Below, in pieces: positions 1 through 4,619 of a stretch of DNA of 6,299 nucleotides. The position numbers and the translations under genes were made by a program. Positions within the stretch are counted from its first letter, which is position 1, and each line of letters begins with the position of its first letter. This DNA is from Hyphomicrobiales bacterium. Its GTDB lineage: Bacteria; Pseudomonadota; Alphaproteobacteria; Rhizobiales; Xanthobacteraceae. The stretch is taken from NCBI GenBank assembly GCA_016210825.1, contig JACQTM010000223.1:1-6299 (forward strand), written 5' to 3'. Under the pieces are notes generated by a model. That model was not told the origin of the DNA. It ran no database searches and worked only from the letters and a program-made list of their open reading frames with translations.

Positions 1-12
1 ACAATTTGACGA

Positions 13-50
13 CGGGGCATGACGCAAAATGAATATCGCGACGAGCCCCG
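13..50 (-). terminator. Candidate imperfect hairpin after atpF
   Basis: Eight bases past the atpF stop, positions 13-18 pair with 45-50 (CGGGGC with GCCCCG). The stem continues through A.A mismatches (19/44 and 22/41) and a G.T pair (20/43) to 23-25 pairing with 38-40, leaving a 12-base loop. The location suits the end of the F0 operon transcript. On the minus strand the sequence after the stem has no run of T, so it is not a classical Rho-independent terminator. It may be a 3'-end stabilising structure, or chance in GC-rich DNA. Confidence 0.3.
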
Positions 51-58
51 CGCAATGT

Positions 59-541
59 TTAGATCAAATTCTTCTTCACGACCTCAATGCTTTTTGCAAT
101 TAGCGTATCGGCGACCTTGCCAGTCGCGGTCTGCGCAAGGATTGTTGCGGCGGCGCGAACCGCCGCCTCGGCCGCGGCGCTGCGCACGTCGGCGAGCGCC
201 TGCACCTCGGCCTGCGCGATTTTTGTCTCGGCCATCTTGGTGCGGCGCGTGACGAAATCCTCGAGCTTGGCGTTGGCCTCGGCCGCCATACGTTCGGCCT
301 CCGCTTTCGCGCCAGCGACAATCGCGTCGGCTTCGCCCTTGGCGGCGCTCTGCCGTCGCTTGTATTCAGTCAGAAGCTTCGCCGCCTCGTCCTTGAGCCG
401 GCGTGCCTCATCGAGCTCGGCCTTGATGCGGACTGAGCGCCGGTCGAGGGCGTCGAGCAACATGCGATGCACGCCGAAATAACCGAGTACGCCCAAGAAA
501 ATTACGAACGCAGCGGCAACCCAAAATTCAGCTTCGAACAT
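59..541 (-). CDS. atpF: ATP synthase F0 subunit b
   Basis: Subunit b of the F0 sector is part of the peripheral stalk that holds the F1 head against rotation; in alphaproteobacteria it works as a heterodimer with b'. The 160-residue product has an N-terminal membrane helix (about residues 4-22, in the stretch FWVAAAFVIFLG), then a long charged, Ala/Glu/Lys/Arg-rich helix (about 30-130) typical of the stalk coiled coil, and a C-terminal part expected to meet F1 delta. Length is normal for the family. The start is supported by a GAGGA Shine-Dalgarno (548-552) six bases upstream, which overlaps the stop of the b' gene nine bases away and suggests translational coupling. It is the last gene of the F0 operon and ends in TAA. 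Telling b from b' rests on gene order and on the FPPFD-type N-terminus of the neighbour. Confidence 0.95.
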   Translation of the reverse strand: MFEAEFWVAAAFVIFLGVLGYFGVHRMLLDALDRRSVRIKAELDEARRLKDEAAKLLTEYKRRQSAAKGEADAIVAGAKAEAERMAAEANAKLEDFVTRRTKMAETKIAQAEVQALADVRSAAAEAAVRAAATILAQTATGKVADTLIAKSIEVVKKNLI

Positions 542-547
542 GGCTGG

Positions 548-553
548 TCCTCA
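548..553 (-). promoter_or_regulatory. atpF Shine-Dalgarno overlapping the b' gene stop
   Basis: On the minus strand the bases TTGAGGA contain both the TGA stop of the b' gene (551-553) and the GAGGA Shine-Dalgarno of atpF (548-552), with the atpF ATG six bases further on. Ribosomes finishing b' are therefore placed directly on the atpF initiation site. This would be expected to keep b and b' near 1:1, as their heterodimer requires; that consequence is inferred. Confidence 0.7.
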
Positions 554-1093
554 ACTCTTCAGCGCCTCGCTGACGGCATGAGCGACGGCTTTGTCGCCTG
601 GCGCAGCGCCGATGAGCTGCTGGACAATTGCTGTCGCTGCATCTGTCGCAATGCCGCGGACATTGGCCATCGCCGCCGACTTCGTTGCAGCGATAGTCTT
701 TTCTGCCTGCACGAGCTTCTCGTTGAGCTTGGCTTCGAGCGCTTTACGGCTTTTGTCGGATTGCGCCATCAGCCGATCGCGGGTTTGACCGGCGATGGAT
801 TGTGCATCGGCACGGGCCTCTGCGAGCGTCTTTTCATAGGCCGCGAGGGCGGCTTCGGTCTTGCCTTTAAGTTTTTCAGCTTCCGCGAGATCGCCCGCGA
901 TCCTGCCCTGCCGCGCCGCGATGATCGCGCTCACGCGCGGTAGCGCCAGACGTGACATCAAGAGGTAAAGCACGACAAAGGCAATAGCGAGCCAAAACAG
1001 CTGCGAAGCAAATGTCGTCGCGTCGAACGGCGGGAAGCTACGGCCGTGTCCACTTGCGGGGACATGCTCGGTGGAAGTCGTTTGCTGCGCCAT
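551..1093 (-). CDS. atpF': ATP synthase F0 subunit b'
   Basis: Second, diverged b-type stalk subunit (also called atpF2, atpX or atpG in different annotations; not the F1 gamma subunit). The 180-residue product begins with a hydrophilic, His/Ser-rich segment (1-20), then the FPPFDATTFASQLFWLAIAF stretch (20-39) characteristic of b' in Rhizobiales-type bacteria, which leads into one membrane helix (about 32-50). A long Ala/Lys/Glu-rich helix (about 55-160) follows and should form the right-handed coiled coil with b. The presence of both b and b' is usual for alphaproteobacteria, cyanobacteria and chloroplasts, whereas E. coli has a b homodimer. A GAGG Shine-Dalgarno lies about nine bases before the ATG. 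The 61-base gap to atpE contains a perfect hairpin. Confidence 0.94.
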   Translation of the reverse strand: MAQQTTSTEHVPASGHGRSFPPFDATTFASQLFWLAIAFVVLYLLMSRLALPRVSAIIAARQGRIAGDLAEAEKLKGKTEAALAAYEKTLAEARADAQSIAGQTRDRLMAQSDKSRKALEAKLNEKLVQAEKTIAATKSAAMANVRGIATDAATAIVQQLIGAAPGDKAVAHAVSEALKS

Positions 1094-1113
1094 CGCTCGA
1101 TCCTCGTTTACAA

Positions 1114-1131
1114 CGCGGTATTCGCACCGCG
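1114..1131 (-). other. Intercistronic hairpin between atpE and the b' gene
   Basis: CGCGGT (1114-1119) is the exact reverse complement of ACCGCG (1126-1131), giving a 6-bp GC-rich stem with a 6-base loop. It lies between the atpE stop and the b' ribosome binding site. No T run follows on the minus strand, so it is not a full terminator. A plausible role, inferred from position, is protecting the 3' end of an atpE-containing RNA or reducing downstream expression, since c is needed in many copies per complex. Confidence 0.45.
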
Positions 1132-1154
1132 CGGCCAGTCAAGTCACGCTCTTC

Positions 1155-1382
1155 TCAGAGCGCAAAGAGCAGCAAAAGCGCGATCAGCAGCGAGAAAATG
1201 CCAAGCGCTTCAGTAACGGCAAACCCGAAGATCAGGTTGCCAAACTGACCTTGCGCGGCCGAAGGGTTTCGTAGGGCGGCAGCGAGGTAGTTGCCAAAGA
1301 TGGCGCCCACACCGACGCCGGCGCCGCCCATTCCAATACAGGCTATACCAGCGCCGATATATTTTGCGGCGATCGGATCCAT
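1155..1382 (-). CDS. atpE: ATP synthase F0 subunit c
   Basis: Proteolipid subunit c oligomerises into the membrane rotor ring that carries protons past subunit a. The 75-residue product is a normal-length two-helix hairpin. The first helix carries the Gly-rich ring-packing motif (residues 17-30, GMGGAGVGVGAIFG). The polar loop has Arg38-Asn39-Pro40, equivalent to the conserved R-Q/N-P loop that contacts gamma and epsilon. The second helix has the proton-carrying carboxylate Glu58 in VTEALGIFSLL (Asp61 in E. coli). I see no obvious sodium-binding signature, so a proton ring is expected. A strong AAAAGGAG Shine-Dalgarno (1392-1399) sits nine bases before the ATG and is the best ribosome binding site in the operon, consistent with the high demand for c. 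Confidence 0.97.
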   Translation of the reverse strand: MDPIAAKYIGAGIACIGMGGAGVGVGAIFGNYLAAALRNPSAAQGQFGNLIFGFAVTEALGIFSLLIALLLLFAL

Positions 1383-1391
1383 TTCTTTAAA

Positions 1392-1399
1392 CTCCTTTT
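1392..1399 (-). promoter_or_regulatory. Strong Shine-Dalgarno of atpE
   Basis: The minus strand reads AAAAGGAG nine bases before the atpE ATG. This is clearly closer to the consensus than the sites before atpB, the b' gene and atpF. It fits the need to make about ten or more c subunits per a subunit. Confidence 0.75.
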
Positions 1400-1426
1400 G
1401 ACGGTTGGTTTGCAGATATTCCGTGT

Positions 1427-2176
1427 CTAGTGACCGGGGTGAATGGCGTCATTGAGGTAGATACAGGTAAGGATGGTGAAGACGTATGCCTGCAGGAAGG
1501 CGACGAGAAGCTCGAGCGCGGTGAGTGCTACGGTCATCGCCAGCGGCAGCGTCGCGCCGAGCCAGCCGGCGATACCAAACCCGCCGAGCATAGTAACGAA
1601 GCCGCCAAACACCTTCAGCGTAATGTGGCCCGCCAGCATGTTGGCGAAGAGGCGCACGCTGTGCGAGATCGGCCGCGAAAGGAACGACATCACCTCGATC
1701 AGGACGATGAGTGGCAGGATATATATCGGAATTCCGCTTGGTACGAACAATTTTAGGAATCGCAAGCCGTTTTTGTAAATGCCGTAGACGATGACCGTCA
1801 AAAACACGAGCAACGCCAGGCTCGCCGTGATGACGATGTGACTCGTCACCGTGAAAGTGTAGGGAATGATCCCAATGACGTTGGCGACAAGAATGAACAT
1901 GAACAACGAGAAAACGAGCGGAAAGAACTTCATCCCCTCGTTTCCCGCGGAGCTTTTCAGCGTATCCGCCACGAACTCGTAGGATAGTTCGGCGATCGAT
2001 TGCATACGGCCCGGCACCAGGCTGCGGCGCATGGTGGCGCCGAGCATCAGCGCGGTGATGCCCGAGACCGCAATAGCCATGAACAGCGCGGAATTGGTGA
2101 AGGCGATCTCGTGGCCGCCGATGTGGCCAAGCGTTGCGATCTTGTTGATCTGGAATTGATGAATTGGATCAGCCAT
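1427..2176 (-). CDS. atpB: ATP synthase F0 subunit a
   Basis: Subunit a forms the stator half-channels through which protons reach and leave the c-ring. The 249-residue product has several hydrophobic helices and the family signatures. SHSVRLFANMLAGH (171-184) contains the essential Arg175 (Arg210 in E. coli) and Asn179 (Asn214). The last helix ELLVAFLQAYVFTIL contains Gln229 (Gln252). At the positions of E. coli Glu219 and His245 this protein has His184 and Glu222, the reciprocal arrangement known from many bacteria and mitochondria. Length is typical for alphaproteobacteria, shorter than the 271-residue E. coli protein. The start lies 20 bases after the atpI stop. A purine-rich AAAAGGA (2189-2195) is rather far (12 bases) from the ATG, with a small hairpin between. 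The gene ends in TAG. Confidence 0.96.
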   Translation of the reverse strand: MADPIHQFQINKIATLGHIGGHEIAFTNSALFMAIAVSGITALMLGATMRRSLVPGRMQSIAELSYEFVADTLKSSAGNEGMKFFPLVFSLFMFILVANVIGIIPYTFTVTSHIVITASLALLVFLTVIVYGIYKNGLRFLKLFVPSGIPIYILPLIVLIEVMSFLSRPISHSVRLFANMLAGHITLKVFGGFVTMLGGFGIAGWLGATLPLAMTVALTALELLVAFLQAYVFTILTCIYLNDAIHPGH

Positions 2177-2190
2177 GACCGTCTTCGGTC
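2177..2190 (-). promoter_or_regulatory. Small hairpin at the atpB ribosome binding site
   Basis: On the minus strand GACCG, loop AAGA, CGGTC forms a perfect 5-bp stem with a 4-base loop that ends directly at the atpB ATG. The AAAAGGA Shine-Dalgarno-like sequence overlaps its 5' edge by two bases. Folding could either bring the distant Shine-Dalgarno closer to the start or partly mask it, so it may tune synthesis of subunit a, of which one copy per complex is needed. The effect is inferred; the pairing is visible in the sequence. Confidence 0.4.
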
Positions 2191-2196
2191 CTTTTA

Positions 2197-2562
2197 TCAG
2201 CGGTTATTTGCTTTGCCGCTGGGACTGACGCCGGCCGCGCGCATCACATTGAGCACGCCGGCCACGAAACCGAGCAGCAGGAATACGATGAGCCCCCACG
2301 GTGAAATTCCGAGCCAGCGATCCAACAGCCAACCGATAATCGCCCCGACGATCACGCCCGCGACCAGTTCGGTCGAAAGCCGGAACCCGCGTGCCATGGC
2401 CGACGTGTCAGCGGCCGTTCGTCCGCTCGAGTTTCCTTCGAGTGGTCGGCTCGCCCCAACATGGTCGAGCCGGCTTCCGAGACGCCGTAGCCTCGCGGAG
2501 AGAGCAGCCTCGTCGGCGGGTTGGTTCTCTCGATCTCCACTATCACGGGTGCCGTCGGCCAT
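2197..2562 (-). CDS. atpI: ATP synthase assembly protein AtpI
   Basis: AtpI is a small membrane protein, first gene of many atp operons, implicated in c-ring assembly and possibly magnesium supply; it is not a structural subunit. The 121-residue product has a variable charged N-terminal half (1-55), a conserved amphipathic entry (AMARGFRLSTELVAG), membrane helix 1 (about 63-80, ending in the DRWLG turn), the SPWG motif (87-90), membrane helix 2 (about 89-108, FLLLGFVAGVLNVMRAAG) and a short basic tail. This two-helix layout and the LLDRWLGISPWG loop match alphaproteobacterial AtpI. The ATG start at 2562 has only a weak purine-rich site (GAGAG) in front of it. A start at the internal Met56 would leave just the two-helix core but would lose the N-terminal extension, which is common in Rhizobiales. 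It is promoter-proximal in the operon. Confidence 0.92.
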   Translation of the reverse strand: MADGTRDSGDRENQPADEAALSARLRRLGSRLDHVGASRPLEGNSSGRTAADTSAMARGFRLSTELVAGVIVGAIIGWLLDRWLGISPWGLIVFLLLGFVAGVLNVMRAAGVSPSGKANNR

Positions 2563-2627
2563 GCTCTCGACACTCGCGAAGGTTTCCGGATGATCGCGAA
2601 TTCCTCACCGCCCCCAAAGCCGCGCGG

Positions 2628-2656
2628 ACCATACTGAGGGGGTCTGGGTGAGTCAA
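2628..2656 (-). promoter_or_regulatory. Sigma-70-type promoter of the atpIBE-b'-b operon
   Basis: Read on the minus strand, TTGACT (2651-2656) is followed by exactly 17 bases and then TATGGT (2628-2633). These match the housekeeping -35 consensus at 5/6 and the -10 consensus at 4/6. Transcription would start near 2621, leaving a leader of about 60 bases before the atpI ATG. A GANTC site (GACTC on the minus strand) overlaps the -35 box. No other pair of similar quality is seen upstream of atpI. Confidence 0.7.
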
Positions 2657-2850
2657 GAAATGCGCTTTTTCCATTAATCGCCTGAATCGAAAAGGGAATT
2701 ACACTCTCAAATTAATTGCTTGCGGCCATCTCGGAAATCCTTGCGTTACCTCAAACGGCGTCAAAATTAGATGTATCTGCGCGACTAATGCGCGCGGGCA
2801 AGTGGCGAAGCAAGGGTCTGCGAGCTACGGTCAGCACTGGCAAGGTGTTC

Positions 2851-2857
2851 GGGGAGG
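2851..2857 (+). promoter_or_regulatory. Ribosome binding site fixing the start at 2863
   Basis: GGGGAGG lies five bases before the ATG at 2863. Together with the signal peptide that begins exactly there, it decides the start over the longer frame that is open back to about 2716. Confidence 0.8.
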
Positions 2858-2862
2858 ACAAC

Positions 2863-3336
2863 ATGAATCGCATCGGTATTCCCGTGGTCCTGCTCGCCTT
2901 CATGCTTTTGTTGCAACCCGCAACGGCGCAAACGGCGGCTCCCGAAAACGATGACGGCCGTTTCACGTTTAATCGCGTTGCCGACGGTTTTCTGCGGCTC
3001 GATACCCGCACCGGGCAGGTTTCGCTGTGCAGCCGTCGGCCTGCAGGCTGGGCATGCGAAACAATCCCGGATGAACGCACCGCGTTGGAAAACGAGATCG
3101 CACGGCTGCAATCCAACAATGGCGTGCTCAAGAAAGAGTTGCTCGCAAATGGGCTGTCGCTGCCGGGCTCGGTCAAGGCGCCTCCACCCGCGGGCATTGA
3201 CGAAAAGAATGAATTGACGCTCCGCTTGCCGAGCAATGCCGACATTGATCGCATGATGGCCGTGGTCGAAAAGGTCTGGCGGCGGCTTGTCGAAATGATC
3301 GGTAACCTGCAAAAGGACGTGCTCAGGAAGACCTGA
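2863..3336 (+). CDS. Exported coiled-coil protein of unknown function
   Basis: I recognise the general type (a small exported protein conserved in Rhizobiales-like bacteria) but know no function. The 157-residue product starts with a clear Sec signal peptide (1-22: basic MNR, hydrophobic core IPVVLLAFMLLL, cleavage likely after ATA or AQ). The mature part has a compact conserved-looking segment (32-66, GRFTFNRVADGFLRLDTRTG onward) with two cysteines, Cys56 and Cys65, that could form a disulfide in the periplasm. A charged helix follows (about 70-95, PDERTALENEIARLQSNNGVLKKELL) predicted as a short coiled coil, then a Pro-rich linker (101-111) and an amphipathic C-terminal helix (about 125-155, rich in Met, Val, Trp and Arg). 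No lipobox is visible. The strong ribosome binding site fixes the start. The yjbQ gene follows 22 bases after the stop, so they are probably co-transcribed. Confidence 0.8.
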   Translation: MNRIGIPVVLLAFMLLLQPATAQTAAPENDDGRFTFNRVADGFLRLDTRTGQVSLCSRRPAGWACETIPDERTALENEIARLQSNNGVLKKELLANGLSLPGSVKAPPPAGIDEKNELTLRLPSNADIDRMMAVVEKVWRRLVEMIGNLQKDVLRKT

Positions 3337-3358
3337 CGGCGGATTACGAGTTCGAACC

Positions 3359-3820
3359 GTGACCATGAAGCGGGGTACGTTCAGCAGCGTGATCCCGCAG
3401 CTGATTGCAACGGCGGAATTATCCGTCGCGACCGGCGGCGAAGGCTTCACCGAGATCACGGCGGAGGCGCGTCGCTTTGTGGCCGACGTCGAAGCTGGAG
3501 AAGGCGCGCTTTTTCTCTATCTTCGCCATACGTCGGCCTCGCTCATTATCCAGGAAAATGCCGACCCCGCTGTCCGCACGGACTTGACGACGGCATTGCG
3601 GCGCCTGGCGCCTACGGATGCCGGCTGGATCCATGATACCGAGGGTCCCGACGATATGCCCGCTCATGTCAAGACGATGCTGGCCGGAGTGACATTGCAT
3701 GTCCCCGTGCTCGATGGCCAACTCGCGCTTGGCACCTGGCAGGGCATTTACCTTGTTGAGCATCGCTCGCAGCCGCATCGGCGCGATATTGTCATACAAT
3801 TCATTGGAAACCGCAGGTAG
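3359..3820 (+). CDS. yjbQ: YjbQ/UPF0047 family protein
   Basis: Cytosolic protein of the YjbQ (UPF0047) family, a small trimeric fold; E. coli YjbQ has been reported to show weak thiamine-phosphate synthase activity, but the true cellular role is unsettled. The 153-residue product has the whole signature: HTSASLIIQENADP (57-70), the HDTEGPDDMPAHVK block (92-105), the Pro116-containing segment VPVLDGQLALGTWQGIYLVEHR (115-136) and a final basic strand. His57, His92, His103 and His135 are the likely metal/active-site residues. Length is typical (about 130-155). The start is either GTG at 3359, eight bases after a weak CGAG, or ATG at 3365 two codons later; neither has a strong Shine-Dalgarno, which fits translation coupled to the upstream gene. 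Not part of a visible thiamine operon. Confidence 0.92.
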   Translation: MTMKRGTFSSVIPQLIATAELSVATGGEGFTEITAEARRFVADVEAGEGALFLYLRHTSASLIIQENADPAVRTDLTTALRRLAPTDAGWIHDTEGPDDMPAHVKTMLAGVTLHVPVLDGQLALGTWQGIYLVEHRSQPHRRDIVIQFIGNRR

Positions 3821-3914
3821 CCGAGCGATTGCTGCAGAGGGCGCGAAAATGCGCTAGAATTTCAGATCGCTGGCGGCCGGCCGCACCGCGCCGTCCTTAA
3901 GGGATCGACGTATT
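3821..3914 (+). promoter_or_regulatory. Leader of the response regulator: possible -10 box and palindrome
   Basis: This 94-base gap contains TAGAAT (3855-3860), a fair -10 box, but the nearest -35-like TTGCTG (3829-3834) is 20 bases away, too far for a standard promoter. Just downstream is the perfect 12-base palindrome GCGGCCGGCCGC (3873-3884), where an operator or a leader hairpin could lie. AAGGGA (3899-3904), ten bases before the TTG, is the likely ribosome binding site. No convincing terminator for yjbQ is seen, so readthrough from yjbQ is possible. Confidence 0.35.
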
Positions 3915-4592
3915 TTGAACGATACGCAGCTTTATCGTCTAGTCATCGCCGATGACCATCCTCTCTTCCGCGGAGCATTGCGTGAAGCGGTCGGCAGGCT
4001 ATTCGAACGCTCGGAAATTGCGGAAGCCGGCTCATTCGACGACGTGGCGAAGATCCTAGAGCAGGACAGCGAGGTCGATATGATCCTTCTCGACCTCACA
4101 ATGCCGGGGGTCAGGGGATTTTCGGGCTTGATGTACCTTCGTGCTCAATATCCGAGTGTGCCGGTCGTTGTGGTGTCCGCGAACGAAGACCCGGCCGTCA
4201 TTCGACGCTGCATGGATTTTGGCGCATCGGGCTTCATTCCGAAAACCCTTGACGTCGAAGGCATGCGTCTCGCTATCACGCGCGTGCTCAAGGGCGGAGT
4301 TTGGACGCCGCCCGACGTCGATCTCGAAACCGGCTCGGACACAGAGGCGAAAGAACTGATGGCGCGGCTGGCAACGCTGACGCCGCAGCAGGTGCGCGTG
4401 CTGATGATGTTGTCCGAAGGATTACTCAACAAGCAGATCGCCTATGAGCTCAGCGTTTCGGAAGCCACCGTCAAGGCGCACGTCTCGGCGATCCTGCAGA
4501 AGCTTGGCGTGGAAAGCCGGACGCAAGCGGTGATCGCGGCGGCGAAGATAGAGCTCGGCCAATGGCCGCAGGTCGCGCCGCTGGAAAGCTGA
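3915..4592 (+). CDS. NarL/LuxR-family response regulator
   Basis: DNA-binding response regulator. The 225-residue product has an N-terminal receiver domain (about 7-127) with acidic pocket Asp13/Asp14 (IADDHPLFR), phosphoacceptor Asp60 in LLDLTMPGV, switch Ser88 in VVVSANED and Lys110 in FIPKT. A linker (128-152) leads to a LuxR/GerE helix-turn-helix (about 153-212, LTPQQVRVLMMLSEGLLNKQIA then ELSVSEATVKAHVSAILQKLGV), where SEATVKAHVSAI is the recognition helix. All residues needed for phosphorylation are present. The start is TTG at 3915, preceded by AAGGGA at ten bases; no in-frame ATG precedes the receiver core. It faces the hybrid kinase gene tail to tail, with 27 bases between the stops. 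The ADDHPLFR-type receiver is similar to that of CrbR/ErdR/AgmR regulators of acetate and alcohol metabolism, so it is probably the partner of that kinase; the pairing is inferred from neighbourhood only. Confidence 0.93.
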   Translation: MNDTQLYRLVIADDHPLFRGALREAVGRLFERSEIAEAGSFDDVAKILEQDSEVDMILLDLTMPGVRGFSGLMYLRAQYPSVPVVVVSANEDPAVIRRCMDFGASGFIPKTLDVEGMRLAITRVLKGGVWTPPDVDLETGSDTEAKELMARLATLTPQQVRVLMMLSEGLLNKQIAYELSVSEATVKAHVSAILQKLGVESRTQAVIAAAKIELGQWPQVAPLES

Positions 4593-4619
4593 TCGCGATC
4601 GAAATTCCACAAATGCTGT

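Larger units (their letters stand above)
2563..2862. other. Divergent intergenic region, atpI / exported protein
   Basis: This 300-base stretch separates the divergent atp operon and the plus-strand genes. It holds the atp promoter (2628-2656), an atpI leader of roughly 60 bases, an AT-richer stretch (about 2655-2720) that includes the palindrome AATTAATT (2710-2717), and two GANTC sites (2650-2654 and 2684-2688). A small GCGCG/CGCGC inverted repeat (2779-2783 with 2791-2795) lies in the leader of the exported-protein gene. The plus-strand frame of that gene is open back to about 2716, but only weak TTG-type starts without a ribosome binding site exist there, so I treat it as non-coding. I could not identify a convincing plus-strand promoter. 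Confidence 0.6.

Noticed and set aside
467..943. 158-codon plus-strand open frame opposite the b' gene
   Set aside because: It lies antisense to a well-supported ATP synthase gene, has no ribosome binding site I can see and no recognisable domain; long antisense frames are common in GC-rich DNA.
2000..2593. 197-codon plus-strand frame across atpB and atpI
   Set aside because: Antisense to two recognised F0 genes, with no domain and low-complexity Arg/Ser/Pro content.
2716..2862. N-terminal extension of the exported protein to a TTG at 2716
   Set aside because: The frame is open, but GGGGAGG five bases before the ATG at 2863 and a signal peptide starting there make the short form far more likely.
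2785..3459. 224-codon minus-strand open frame opposite the exported-protein gene
   Set aside because: Composition is Arg/Pro/His-rich shadow coding. The plus strand has a strong ribosome binding site, a signal peptide and then a recognisable YjbQ start that this frame would overlap.
3841..3854. GCGC-GAAAAT-GCGC hairpin after yjbQ as a terminator
   Set aside because: Only four base pairs and no T run follows.
4591..4600. Palindrome GATCGCGATC between the convergent stops as a bidirectional terminator
   Set aside because: It has no loop and no T run on either side; it is too short to be called a terminator.
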